Assembly (NCBI GenBank): GCA_029550925.1
Contig: JAKPGL010000052.1
Coordinates: 1 to 33,169, forward strand
DNA length: 33,169 nucleotides
Origin: Planctomycetota bacterium
GTDB lineage: Bacteria; Planctomycetota; Planctomycetia; Pirellulales; Thermoguttaceae
Reading direction: 5' to 3'
Positions 25,190 to 32,840 of the stretch are shown piece by piece; the stretch's first letter is position 1, and each line of letters starts with the position of its first letter. A program made the translations under genes and the position numbers. A model generated the notes under the pieces. That model was not told the DNA's origin, did no database searches, and saw only the letters and a program-made list of their open reading frames with translations.

Positions 25190-27163
25190 ATGTGCGGAAT
25201 TACGGGCGTCGTCTGGTGGGACCACCAGCTCCGAGTCGAACCGCACCTCTTTCGGCAGATGGTAGAAGTCTTGCACCACCGGGGGCCGGACGAGCAGGGA
25301 ATGGTGTTTTTGCCCCAAGCCAAAGAGGAGGGCAATTTCCCCCAGCAAGAGCACCATCCGCTCCAAGGATCGACCGCTTTGCTGCCTGGAGTGGCTTTGG
25401 GGGTGCGCCGGTTGGCGATTATCGACATTGCCGGCGGCCAGCAGCCCATGACCAATGAAGACGGTACGATCTGGGTGGTCCAGAACGGTGAGATTTACAA
25501 CTATCAGACTCTCCGGCGGGAGCTAGAGCAGCGGGGCCATCGGTTCCGCTCGACCAGCGATACGGAAGTGATCGTCCATCTGTACGAGGAGCAGGGCCTG
25601 GGGTGTCTTCAGCAGCTTTGGGGGATGTTTGCCCTTGCCATCTGGGACGGTCGTCGGAAGCAGCTTCTTTTGGCCCGGGATCGGCTGGGCAAAAAGCCGC
25701 TTGTCTATCGTCAGGAGCCGGGCCGGCTGCTGTTTGCCAGTGAGCTGAAAAGCCTCCTGGCATTGCCGGGCCTGGAGCGGCGGGTCGATCCGGCCGCTGT
25801 GGATGCTTATTTACTGTATCAATACATTCCGGCGCCGCGGACGATTTTGGCTGGATTCTGCAAATTGCCGCCCGCTGGGTTTTTGGTCTATCGGCAGGAC
25901 CGAATCGAACAAGGCCTTTATTGGCAGCCGGACTTTCAGCGTGAAGAGGATCGGTCTTCCGAGGCATATCGGGAAGAGCTTCGGGAGCTACTGAGCGATG
26001 CGGTTCGTCTTCGGCTACAAAGCGAGGCGCCGTTGGGGGCGTTTTTGTCTGGCGGGATCGATTCGACGATTGTGGTGGGCCTGATGCAGAAGTTTGCCGA
26101 CGAGCCGGTCCGCACTTTTTCCATCGGGTTCCCGGTGGCAGAGTACGACGAGACGCATTACGCCCGGATGGCCGCCCAGTCGTTGGGTACCGTGCATCAG
26201 GAGTTTCGGGTAGAGCCGGACGCCTTACGGGTATTGCCGCAACTTGTGTGGCATTTTGACGAGCCGATGGCCGATAGTTCCGCCCTGCCTACCTGGTATG
26301 TGGCCCAGCAGACCCGTCGGCATGTCACGGTGGCGCTGACGGGCGACGGCGGCGACGAACTTTTTTTAGGCTATCCTCGGTATCAGGCGGCTGGTTTGGC
26401 CGGGTGGGTGGATCGGTTGCCCAGGCGGCTTCAGTCGGTGAGCCGATGGGGGCTTTGGCGGTGTTTGCCAGCCGGTGGATGGCGGAGAAACCCTTTGCGT
26501 CGGTTGCGCCGATTTATGGAGGCGGTGAGCCTGCCGCCCGCCGAGCGGTATTTAGAGTGGATAGGTATTTTCAACCAGGCCCGGCGCTTGGCCCTGTACA
26601 CGGAAGAGTTTTTGCACTGTTTACCGCCGGAAGGGCCGGAGACTTTTTTGACCGAGGTATTCGGCCGGGCTGCTGGCCGAGACCCCATCTCCACAGTCGG
26701 CCTGGTCGATCTGGTAACCTATTTGCCCTGTGATCTGATGGTCAAGGTGGATATTGCCTCAATGGCCCACAGCCTGGAATGTCGGCAGCCATTTTTGGAC
26801 CATCGGGTGGTGGAACTGGCTGTTCGGATGCCGCGTCGGCTGAAATATCGGTGGGGCCGGGGCAAATGGATTTTGCGACGCACCTTTTCGGACATTTTGC
26901 CGCCGGCCATTCAGCGGCGAGGCAAGATGGGGTTCGGCGTGCCGATCTCTGAGTGGTTTCGGGGCCCCTTGCAGGGCTGGATCGAACAGCTTCTTACGGA
27001 CGGGCGGTTGTACCACCGGGGATATTTCCGACCGGAAAGCATTCAGGCCCTCTTGGCCGAGCATAGGACGGGCCGATTTGATCACGGCAACAGGCTGTGG
27101 GCCTTGGCGATCCTGGAGCTTTGGCATCGCCTGTGGATCGACGGCGAGGAGCCTGTCGGCTAA
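25190..27163 (+). CDS. asnB: Asparagine synthetase, glutamine-hydrolysing
   Basis: This 657-residue protein makes asparagine from aspartate, ATP and glutamine. The N-terminal glutaminase domain begins with the catalytic Cys2 (MCGITGVV), followed by HHRGPDEQG, RRLAIIDIAGGQQPM and QNGEIYN. The C-terminal synthetase domain has the pyrophosphate loop SGGIDST (287-293), TGDGGDELFLGYPRY and VDIASMAHSLECRQPFLDH. Around residues 43-62 there is a Gln/Pro-rich insertion in the glutaminase domain. AAGGAG lies 10 bases before the ATG. Relatives of this length also occur in exopolysaccharide clusters as amidotransferases that modify sugars or peptides, so a role beyond free asparagine cannot be excluded. 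The 171-base gap before it shows no clear promoter boxes. Confidence 0.93.
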   Translation: MCGITGVVWWDHQLRVEPHLFRQMVEVLHHRGPDEQGMVFLPQAKEEGNFPQQEHHPLQGSTALLPGVALGVRRLAIIDIAGGQQPMTNEDGTIWVVQNGEIYNYQTLRRELEQRGHRFRSTSDTEVIVHLYEEQGLGCLQQLWGMFALAIWDGRRKQLLLARDRLGKKPLVYRQEPGRLLFASELKSLLALPGLERRVDPAAVDAYLLYQYIPAPRTILAGFCKLPPAGFLVYRQDRIEQGLYWQPDFQREEDRSSEAYREELRELLSDAVRLRLQSEAPLGAFLSGGIDSTIVVGLMQKFADEPVRTFSIGFPVAEYDETHYARMAAQSLGTVHQEFRVEPDALRVLPQLVWHFDEPMADSSALPTWYVAQQTRRHVTVALTGDGGDELFLGYPRYQAAGLAGWVDRLPRRLQSVSRWGLWRCLPAGGWRRNPLRRLRRFMEAVSLPPAERYLEWIGIFNQARRLALYTEEFLHCLPPEGPETFLTEVFGRAAGRDPISTVGLVDLVTYLPCDLMVKVDIASMAHSLECRQPFLDHRVVELAVRMPRRLKYRWGRGKWILRRTFSDILPPAIQRRGKMGFGVPISEWFRGPLQGWIEQLLTDGRLYHRGYFRPESIQALLAEHRTGRFDHGNRLWALAILELWHRLWIDGEEPVG

Positions 27164-27176
27164 CGTCTCAGAGACG
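27164..27176. terminator. Hairpin between convergent asnB and the small membrane gene
   Basis: CGTCT-CAG-AGACG starts directly after the asnB stop codon and fills most of the 18 bases between the two convergent genes. It has no T-run, so termination is a guess from position. The stem is the same as at 9898-9910. Confidence 0.4.
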
Positions 27177-27181
27177 GCATT

Positions 27182-27346
27182 CTACGGAGCGGATTCGGTT
27201 TTTTCGTCCAACCGTTGGCCCATACGCAGAATTTCCCAGCCGCCCTTAAACCCGACGTAGAACAGCAAGAAGAAATACCAGGCGATCGAGGCGAAGATCA
27301 TCACCGCCCAAAAGATTTCCAGGGCTTTCTCTATCGGACCTTGCAT
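27182..27346 (-). CDS. Small single-helix membrane protein next to a symporter
   Basis: This 54-residue protein has one membrane helix (about 9-33, rich in Phe, Trp and Tyr) and a charged C-terminus (RLDEKTESAP). It begins 124 bases downstream of the symporter gene on the same strand and is probably read from the same message. AGGAG stands 11 bases before the ATG at 27346; a longer frame to 27388 has no better signal. Short one- or two-helix proteins often accompany sodium:solute symporters as small subunits, so that is the likely role, although I cannot assign it to a named family. Confidence 0.65.
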   Translation of the reverse strand: MQGPIEKALEIFWAVMIFASIAWYFFLLFYVGFKGGWEILRMGQRLDEKTESAP

Positions 27347-27383
27347 GGTAGGTAGGCTCCTGAAAAGGAGTTGGATTTTTGGG

Positions 27384-27400
27384 AACATTTCAGCCGAATG
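27384..27400. repeat. 17-base repeat, copy 1
   Basis: AACATTTCAGCCGAATG is identical to 32887-32903. Both copies lie between genes, here between the symporter and the small membrane protein. Confidence 0.5.
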
Positions 27401-27470
27401 GAGAGGAGCGTTCTTTTTTCCTCTCCCACGGTCATCGACTCTTGTCCTTGCGGGCGAAGTTCCTTTCTGG

Positions 27471-29228
27471 TCATTGACTTTCGTCTTTGCGGGCGAGGCT
27501 CCAGTCCTGTCCGACGGTGTTAGGTAGGAACAGTCGGCCCACCAGAGAGCCGACTATCATGCCGGCAAAGGCGCAACCGAAGGCGGCCAGTCCGGCTATT
27601 TCCGGAGCAATTTTCCAGGGGAACTGATCGGGCTTCCAATCGTGAAGGAAATTGACGATCAAGAAACTGAGCGGTCCCACCGCCCCCAGGATGATGGCGG
27701 CGGTAGCCCCGATACGATTGGCCGTGGGCCAGTACAACCCGCCCACCAATAGGGTAAACAAACTGGCCAAGTAGATGTTCCCGGTAACGACCAAGTAGTC
27801 CCAGGCCTTTCCGGGCAACTGGTACCACAGGCCATAGAAGACCAAAAACAACCCGATCAGCACCACCAAACTTCGGATGATCAGAAGGCGAGTTTTTTCC
27901 GACGGTTTCCGCCGCACCAGCGGCATGAGCAGGTCGTTATAGATGACCGTGGCCCAGGTGAGGAGGTAGCCGCTGTCGGTGGACATTTCGGCGGCCAACA
28001 TGGCGGCCACCATGAGTCCCAGCAGTCCCATCGGGAGCAGGGTGGCCAAAAACCGCGGCATGGCCCGTAGAGTATCTACTCCTTCGGGCAATCCGCCCTG
28101 CTGCCAGAAATAGATAAAGGCGGCGGCGCCCCAAAGACCCGGCAAAGCAAACCGGCCCACAAAGTAAAAGGCGGTCCGACGATAGATGCGTTTGGCCGTC
28201 TTGGAATCCCGAGCCGCCAACACTCGGGCAATGGTCGTCTGCCAGGTGGTTACCACCGCCAAAGCAGTCATGGCCTGCCAAAGGACCCACATCCAACCCA
28301 AGCCGCCCCGACCTACCGGATTGAACGGATTGCCCATTTTCATCCCCTTGGGAAGGGGTTTGACAACCGCGGGATCCGTCGTCTCCGAGGATTTTTGGGA
28401 AACTGCCGTTCCCGTCGCCGCAGAACCGGCGGAGGAGGTTGCTTGAGGTTGGGCTTGATGTGGGGGGGCTGTTGTCGCAGAGATAGACTGTGGCTTTGCT
28501 GAAGGGGCCGATTCACCGCTGCCCAATGAGCCAAGACCTGTTTCTTGCTCTTGGGCGGCCGAAGTGGCTTGATGGGCCAGGGTCAGTTGCTGGGTAAACA
28601 CCGGCCAAGGCGTGTGCCAAAGGACCAACACCGAAGTAATCACAATACCCATGCCCATCACTAAAAACTGCAAATAATCGGTTACCAGCACCGAAAGCAT
28701 CCCGCCCAGCACCGTATAAAGTAGCACCAGGGCCAAAAGGGCCGTCATCGTTACTTCCAAATACTGCTGGGGCAGACCGATCAGATGCACCAGAAACTCA
28801 CCGCCCAGCCGAAGGAAAATACCCATATTCAGCACGCCGCCCAGAATGATCACCAGACCGGCCAGCCAACGCACTCCCACCCCGAACCGCTTCTCAAATA
28901 GTTCCGGAATGGTCATCACTCCGGCGTTTCGCATCGGGGTAATGACAAAGCCCGTCAGCCCCACCAGGAACATAGCCAAGGCCGATAACACGCCATAGGT
29001 GGCGCCCGCTGGGCCGTTGGTAAAGCCCATCTCGGCCGTGTACATGATCGTTACGACGCCGACCTCGGTGGCCGCCAACGAAGCCACGCCAAGGTAAACA
29101 TCCATTTCGCGTCCGGCGACGGCAAAATCTTCCACTCCCCGGACATACCGCTTCATCCATACGCCGGCCGCCACACAGCCGATCAGATATACTCCAATAA
29201 TCGCCCAATCCAACGGGGTGAGAGTCAT
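27471..29228 (-). CDS. Sodium:solute symporter family protein
   Basis: This 585-residue protein has about thirteen hydrophobic segments and the SSS-family start (DWAIIGVYLIGCVAAGVW...GVEDFAVAGREM). It also has the GGMLSVLVTDYLQFLVM segment and, in the middle, MLAAEMSTDSGYLLTWATVIYND, the conserved region of the sodium site. It moves a small organic solute with sodium across the inner membrane; the solute is unknown. Residues about 218-290 form an Ala/Ser/Thr/Gln/Pro-rich loop that interrupts the usual fold between two helices. ATG 29228 follows GGAGG by 9 bases; the open frame beyond this point runs through the upstream gap. A small membrane protein gene lies downstream. Confidence 0.9.
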   Translation of the reverse strand: MTLTPLDWAIIGVYLIGCVAAGVWMKRYVRGVEDFAVAGREMDVYLGVASLAATEVGVVTIMYTAEMGFTNGPAGATYGVLSALAMFLVGLTGFVITPMRNAGVMTIPELFEKRFGVGVRWLAGLVIILGGVLNMGIFLRLGGEFLVHLIGLPQQYLEVTMTALLALVLLYTVLGGMLSVLVTDYLQFLVMGMGIVITSVLVLWHTPWPVFTQQLTLAHQATSAAQEQETGLGSLGSGESAPSAKPQSISATTAPPHQAQPQATSSAGSAATGTAVSQKSSETTDPAVVKPLPKGMKMGNPFNPVGRGGLGWMWVLWQAMTALAVVTTWQTTIARVLAARDSKTAKRIYRRTAFYFVGRFALPGLWGAAAFIYFWQQGGLPEGVDTLRAMPRFLATLLPMGLLGLMVAAMLAAEMSTDSGYLLTWATVIYNDLLMPLVRRKPSEKTRLLIIRSLVVLIGLFLVFYGLWYQLPGKAWDYLVVTGNIYLASLFTLLVGGLYWPTANRIGATAAIILGAVGPLSFLIVNFLHDWKPDQFPWKIAPEIAGLAAFGCAFAGMIVGSLVGRLFLPNTVGQDWSLARKDESQ

Positions 29229-29313
29229 CGGGATCGTCCTCCGATCTTTTGAAGGTGGGCTTGGGAATAAAAGGGGACCTGTTTGCTCTGAAACCGGGAA
29301 TAGAACGTAACTT

Positions 29314-29390
29314 AGGCTGTCCAGCCTGAGTGGTTCGCCGTCTGGACAGACGGGGTTACTAGGAGTGGCAATATAGTCGGCCGAAGGCCG
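29314..29390. repeat. Cluster of three short hairpins
   Basis: The three perfect stems have loops of 4, 4 and 3 bases. The first extends to 8 pairs if a G-T pair is allowed (29311-29330). The first two share complementary loops: GTCC in one and GGAC in the other, so a loop-loop contact between RNA hairpins is possible. Confidence 0.5.
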
Positions 29391-29477
29391 TTTGGCAACT
29401 CTGGGGACCGCCGGAAAATCTGAATTATCCCCAGTTTTGAGGTGGGACGGAAGAATTGGCGGTTTCTGAAAAATAGG

Positions 29478-29507
29478 TTGACCTTGCCAAAAAGCCCCGG
29501 GTATGGT
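29478..29507 (+). promoter_or_regulatory. Sigma70-type promoter for the exported-protein gene
   Basis: TTGACC at 29478-29483 and TATGGT at 29502-29507 are 18 bases apart. The boxes match the consensus at five and four of six positions. The leader to the ATG at 29625 would be about 110 bases. Confidence 0.45.
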
Positions 29508-29624
29508 AAGAGAAGCCTGGTGGGTAGAAAGGCGGCAAATGTGCCGAAGGGGGGTGCTTGCGGCCAAGAAGGTGGCCTCTTCCTTCGGTCAACCAGACTT
29601 CTACTGGTGGAAAGGAAATCTTCC

Positions 29625-31085
29625 ATGAAGGACCAAAACGATACGCGGCTGCTTGGGTGGATCGCCGCGGCGGCGATGGGGTGGGTTTTGTCAGCCCCCA
29701 TGGGCTGGGCGGAACAGGCCAATAGGTATGATCTTCGGCCACGCCGAGAGGAAGGCCAGACGGATCGGGTCTCGGTGAGTCTGGAGGTCGAAGGCGTGCT
29801 GGTGGTCTCCGAAGACCCAAAGCACGCCAAGCCCAAGATGAAGGTAACCGCCCAAAACGTGTATGACGAACAGCTTTTGGAGACGGCGCCGAACGGTGGC
29901 GTCCCGGTCCGGAGCGTCCGCTATTATCAGAAGGCCGAAGCGGCTATCCAGGTCGAAGAAGAAACCATCACGCCGCAGCTTCGGCCCGAAATGCGATGGA
30001 TAGTCGGCCAAGCCCAGGGCGGACGTATCATCCTCTTTGCGCCCAAAGGCCCTTTGACCCGGGAAGAGCTGGATTTGGTGGACCTTTTGGGCAATAGTTT
30101 GGTGCTGGATCGGCTTTTGCCGACCGAACCAGTCGATCAAACCAGCTCCTGGAAGCCCAGCGACGAGACCTTGGCCATTCTGCTGGGGCTGGACAAAGTG
30201 AGCCGAGCCGATGTCCAGTGCAAATTGGGCAACGTTACGGAGCGATCGCTGCTGATCGAGATCAGCGGTACGGTGCAGGGGCAAACGGGCGGAGGCCAGT
30301 CGGCTATGGTGCTCAAAGGCAAGTACCGGGTGGACCGGGCCACCGGGCGGATCAATTGGTTGGGGCTGGCCTTGGCCGAACGCCGCACGCCGGGGCCGGT
30401 CCTACGAGGCGTGGACATTACGGCGAAACTGAGCGTGCAGATCGGTCCGTCTCAAGAAGTCCCTGAACTCTCGACCGATTCGCTTCGGGACCTGCCGTTG
30501 GAGGCGAAGGAAGACCTGCTTATTTTGGCTTATCAGCCGCCCGGCAAAGGTTGGCAAATCCTCCATTCTCGCTCCTGGCACGTCAACCGCGAAGAGAATC
30601 AGACGGCCGTCTTGGGGCTGTTTGACCAAGACCAATGGGTAACCCAAGGCACCATTACCTTGTTACCCCCGCTGGCCCAAGGCCAAGACGTTACCTTAGA
30701 ACAGTTCCAACAGGATATTCGACAGGCCCTGGGGAAAAATTTCGGTGAGTTCGTCCAAGCCGGTCAATATCCGGCGCCGGAAAACATGCGGATGTATCGG
30801 GTGGTGGTTCACGGGAAAGTGATAAGCCAAAGTCAAGGCAAACCAGTCGAAACCCCCATGCAGTGGCATTATTACCGCCTGGCCGACGCCCAAGGCCGTC
30901 AGGCCGTCTTCGCGTTCACCTTGGACCCCGACCAACAAGATCGCCTGGGCCAGGCGGACAAGACCCTTGTGGAATCCTTCCGGTTTTTGGACGCCGGCGA
31001 CCGCCCGCTTTCGCCCACGCCTGCTTCCAGCGAAAATAAATCGCCCAAACAGACCGCCCAAAGACCCCCAAAAGATAAAGAGTAA
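29625..31085 (+). CDS. Exported protein of unknown function
   Basis: This 486-residue protein has a clear signal peptide (about 1-29, ending MGWAE) and no other membrane segment, so it is likely periplasmic or outside the cell. The body has long beta-strand-like repeats (RVSVSLEVEGVLVVSED and later YRVDRATGRINWLGLALAERR). A C-terminal part (about 330-465) contains the SYQPPGKGW-like segment and LGQADKTLVESFRFL, reminiscent of the small alpha/beta fold of PsbP or DUF1795 proteins; this is a weak resemblance. It ends in a Lys/Pro/Ser-rich tail. ATG 29625 follows AAAGGA by 8 bases and gives the signal peptide, so the frame from 29442 is too long. The symporter is divergent. I cannot name its function. 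Confidence 0.75.
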   Translation: MKDQNDTRLLGWIAAAAMGWVLSAPMGWAEQANRYDLRPRREEGQTDRVSVSLEVEGVLVVSEDPKHAKPKMKVTAQNVYDEQLLETAPNGGVPVRSVRYYQKAEAAIQVEEETITPQLRPEMRWIVGQAQGGRIILFAPKGPLTREELDLVDLLGNSLVLDRLLPTEPVDQTSSWKPSDETLAILLGLDKVSRADVQCKLGNVTERSLLIEISGTVQGQTGGGQSAMVLKGKYRVDRATGRINWLGLALAERRTPGPVLRGVDITAKLSVQIGPSQEVPELSTDSLRDLPLEAKEDLLILAYQPPGKGWQILHSRSWHVNREENQTAVLGLFDQDQWVTQGTITLLPPLAQGQDVTLEQFQQDIRQALGKNFGEFVQAGQYPAPENMRMYRVVVHGKVISQSQGKPVETPMQWHYYRLADAQGRQAVFAFTLDPDQQDRLGQADKTLVESFRFLDAGDRPLSPTPASSENKSPKQTAQRPPKDKE

Positions 31086-31124
31086 GCAAAGCCGGTCCGG
31101 GAAAAAATTGCCTCCCTTCGCTCT

Positions 31125-31336
31125 CATTGGTATCTACACATCCCAGAGGCCCGTGCAGGAGGCCGGGCAAACCACCAAGGCGGCGGAACTCCTTCGCCTC
31201 TCCCCAGGCCGTCGAGAGGCCGCCCTCGGCAAAGCCGAGGCCGGCTAAAATCCCCGAAGGCCCGGATCACCGTCCTTTCCCGGTTTGCCCTCTCCGGAAC
31301 CTCGGCTCCCTCCACCGGGTTGTGGAGATACCAATG
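31125..31336. mobile_element. Miniature inverted-repeat element with 9-base target duplication
   Basis: The left end is CATTGGTATCTACACA (31125-31140). The right end TGTGGAGATACCAATG (31321-31336) is its inverted copy at 15 of 16 positions. Outside both ends lies the perfect direct repeat CTTCGCTCT (31116-31124 and 31337-31345), as expected for a target-site duplication. Within the 212 bases there is no gene. Further inverted parts (GGGCAAACC near the left, GGTTTGCCC near the right, and CCTCGGC/GCCGAGG in the centre) give the element a fold-back character. This is a non-autonomous element that needs a transposase from elsewhere; the family is not known. Confidence 0.8.
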
Positions 31337-31362
31337 CTTCGCTCTCCCAGAGGGCGGCTTTT

Positions 31363-31430
31363 GTCATTCCCGTGAACGCGGGAATTCAGAATACGTTGAA
31401 AAACTGGGGCCCCGCTTGCGTGGGGATGAC
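31363..31430. repeat. REPIN-like pair of inverted palindromic units
   Basis: The left unit begins GTCATTCCCGTGAACGCGGG. The right unit, read on the other strand, begins GTCATCCCCACGCAAGCGGG. Each folds as a hairpin (CCCG/CGGG and CCCC/GGGG stems) and the two are mirror-placed around a short spacer. This is the classic layout of REP doublets; related GTCAT-CCCG hairpins are widespread in bacteria and are usually moved by REP-associated tyrosine transposases. Confidence 0.65.
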
Positions 31431-31637
31431 ATTGTAGGCTGCCGCCTGAGAATAACAAAATGTTCCCTTTGGCGGCTCTAAGGTCTGGTTTCGCGGATTT
31501 CTGCCAGGAATTCCTTCTTTCGGGATTTGCCAAGCGGCCAGAATTGAATAAGAATAGAAAGGAGCCTGATTAGACGCGGTTTGTCCAGATTCCCGGTTAG
31601 TTGGCGAGCTTATTTTCTCCAAAGAAAGGCGTCCTGG

Positions 31638-32840
31638 ATGCAGAAATCGTTGGATCTGAAACTGGCGCGGATTTTGGCGGACAGTTCTTGTCGGGATTTT
31701 ATCCTTGCCGACGCTAAAGACGCCGATATGGCCTTCGGCTTGGCCGCTCCGGGACGTAGCCCGGAATATCACGCCGACGAAGCCCGCTTCCGCACCCTGG
31801 AAGAGTATCGGCAACAGATGCGGGAGATTGTGCTTCAGGGGCTGATTGACATTATGCTCATGAGCGCCAGCACCAATGAAATTTTGACCATCCGGGAACG
31901 CCTCTTCGACAATAGCCATGTTACGCCGGCGGTTCGAGCCAACGATACCACGGACATCTGGCTTGCCGGTGGGACCGGCCGGTATCCGAGTCAGCCGTCG
32001 CTTCCGTTTCGGACGGCCACGTTGGACCATATCATGTGCGGCCATTTGGACTGTGCGCCAGAAGAACGGCGGTTGGGGGCGGATCTGGGCCTGTACTCGA
32101 TCACTTTTAATAACGACGCCCATTTGGACCGACAGGCGCTGGAGGCTTACAAAGAGTTCCGCCTGGAGGCGGAGCGGAAAGGATTTCGGCATTTTCTGGA
32201 AGTTTTCGATCCGAACGCCCCCGCGGAAAAACCGGCGGACTTTGGCCGATTTATCGCCGATCATATTGTCCGGGCCTTGGCCGGGGTAACCAGCCGCGGT
32301 CGGCCCTTGTTTTTGAAAATTCCCTACCACGGCCCAGCCGCCATGGAAGCCCTGGTCCGGTATGATCGCAGCATAGTGGTTGGTATTTTGGGCGGGGCGG
32401 CCGGCACCACGATGGACGCCTTTCACATGCTCTGGGAGGCGAAAAAATACGGCGCCCGCGTGGCCCTCTACGGCCGAAAAATCAACAACGCCGAACACCA
32501 ACTCACCTTTGTCAAATATCTCCGCGCCGTGGCCGACGAGCAAATCCTGCCCGCCGAGGCCGTACGCGCCTACCATAATGACCTGGCCAAACTGGGCCTC
32601 CGACCGCACCGCTCGCTGGAAGACGATCTCCAGCGGACGGAGACGGCCTCCGCCTACGCCGCCAGCACCGGTCGGCCTGTTACGAGCCGAAGGACATCCA
32701 GAGCCCCGTCCGTCTCTTCTCCTTCCGCAGCAATCCCGCCAGGGGCAAAGACTCCGGAGGAAGAACCGGATTTCCGCTCCATGACCCCGGCCGAAAAAGC
32801 CCGCTGGAACTTGGAGCGATGGAAACGCATCCTGGGGTAG
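31638..32840 (+). CDS. Class I aldolase-like TIM barrel protein, substrate unknown
   Basis: This 400-residue protein has an alpha/beta barrel pattern. Segments include GLIDIMLMSASTNEIL, LGLYSITFNNDAHLDRQALEAYKEFRLEAERKGFRHFLEVFDP, then RPLFLKIPYHGPAAMEALVRYDRSIVVGILGGAAGTTMDAFHML and GARVALYGRKINNAE. The K in FLKIPYHG followed by the GGAAGT phosphate-type loop recalls DeoC/FbaB/LacD-type class I aldolases, which use a Schiff-base lysine. This is inferred from pattern and is not a firm family call. Residues about 340-385 are Ser/Pro/Arg-rich and probably disordered, with a short helical end. ATG 31638 has AAAGG about 8 bases upstream; an alternative at 31581 adds 19 unconvincing residues. Confidence 0.6.
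   Translation: MQKSLDLKLARILADSSCRDFILADAKDADMAFGLAAPGRSPEYHADEARFRTLEEYRQQMREIVLQGLIDIMLMSASTNEILTIRERLFDNSHVTPAVRANDTTDIWLAGGTGRYPSQPSLPFRTATLDHIMCGHLDCAPEERRLGADLGLYSITFNNDAHLDRQALEAYKEFRLEAERKGFRHFLEVFDPNAPAEKPADFGRFIADHIVRALAGVTSRGRPLFLKIPYHGPAAMEALVRYDRSIVVGILGGAAGTTMDAFHMLWEAKKYGARVALYGRKINNAEHQLTFVKYLRAVADEQILPAEAVRAYHNDLAKLGLRPHRSLEDDLQRTETASAYAASTGRPVTSRRTSRAPSVSSPSAAIPPGAKTPEEEPDFRSMTPAEKARWNLERWKRILG

Larger units (their letters stand above)
29229..29624. other. Divergent gap with three hairpins
   Basis: These 396 bases separate the symporter and the divergent 486-residue protein gene. Three tight hairpins sit in one 80-base stretch: AGGCT-GTCC-AGCCT (29314-29327), CCGTCT-GGAC-AGACGG (29338-29353) and CGGCC-GAA-GGCCG (29378-29390). 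A promoter candidate for the plus-strand gene lies at 29478-29507. Nothing in the region looks coding. Confidence 0.6.
31086..31637. other. Repeat-rich intergenic region
   Basis: These 552 bases between two plus-strand genes hold a complete miniature inverted-repeat element (31125-31336) with its flanking duplication, then a REPIN-like element (31363-31430). A loose GCCGCC/GGCGGC stem lies at 31441-31476. The ORFs that cross it follow the repeats and are not genes. No clear promoter for the next gene is seen. Confidence 0.65.

Noticed and set aside
29311-29355. Possible tRNA because of GGTTCG between two stems
   Set aside because: The stems do not fit a cloverleaf, there is no acceptor stem and no anticodon arm of the right size.
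31363-31430. Possible CRISPR repeats
   Set aside because: There are only two units, in inverted and not direct orientation, with no spacers and no cas gene in the window.
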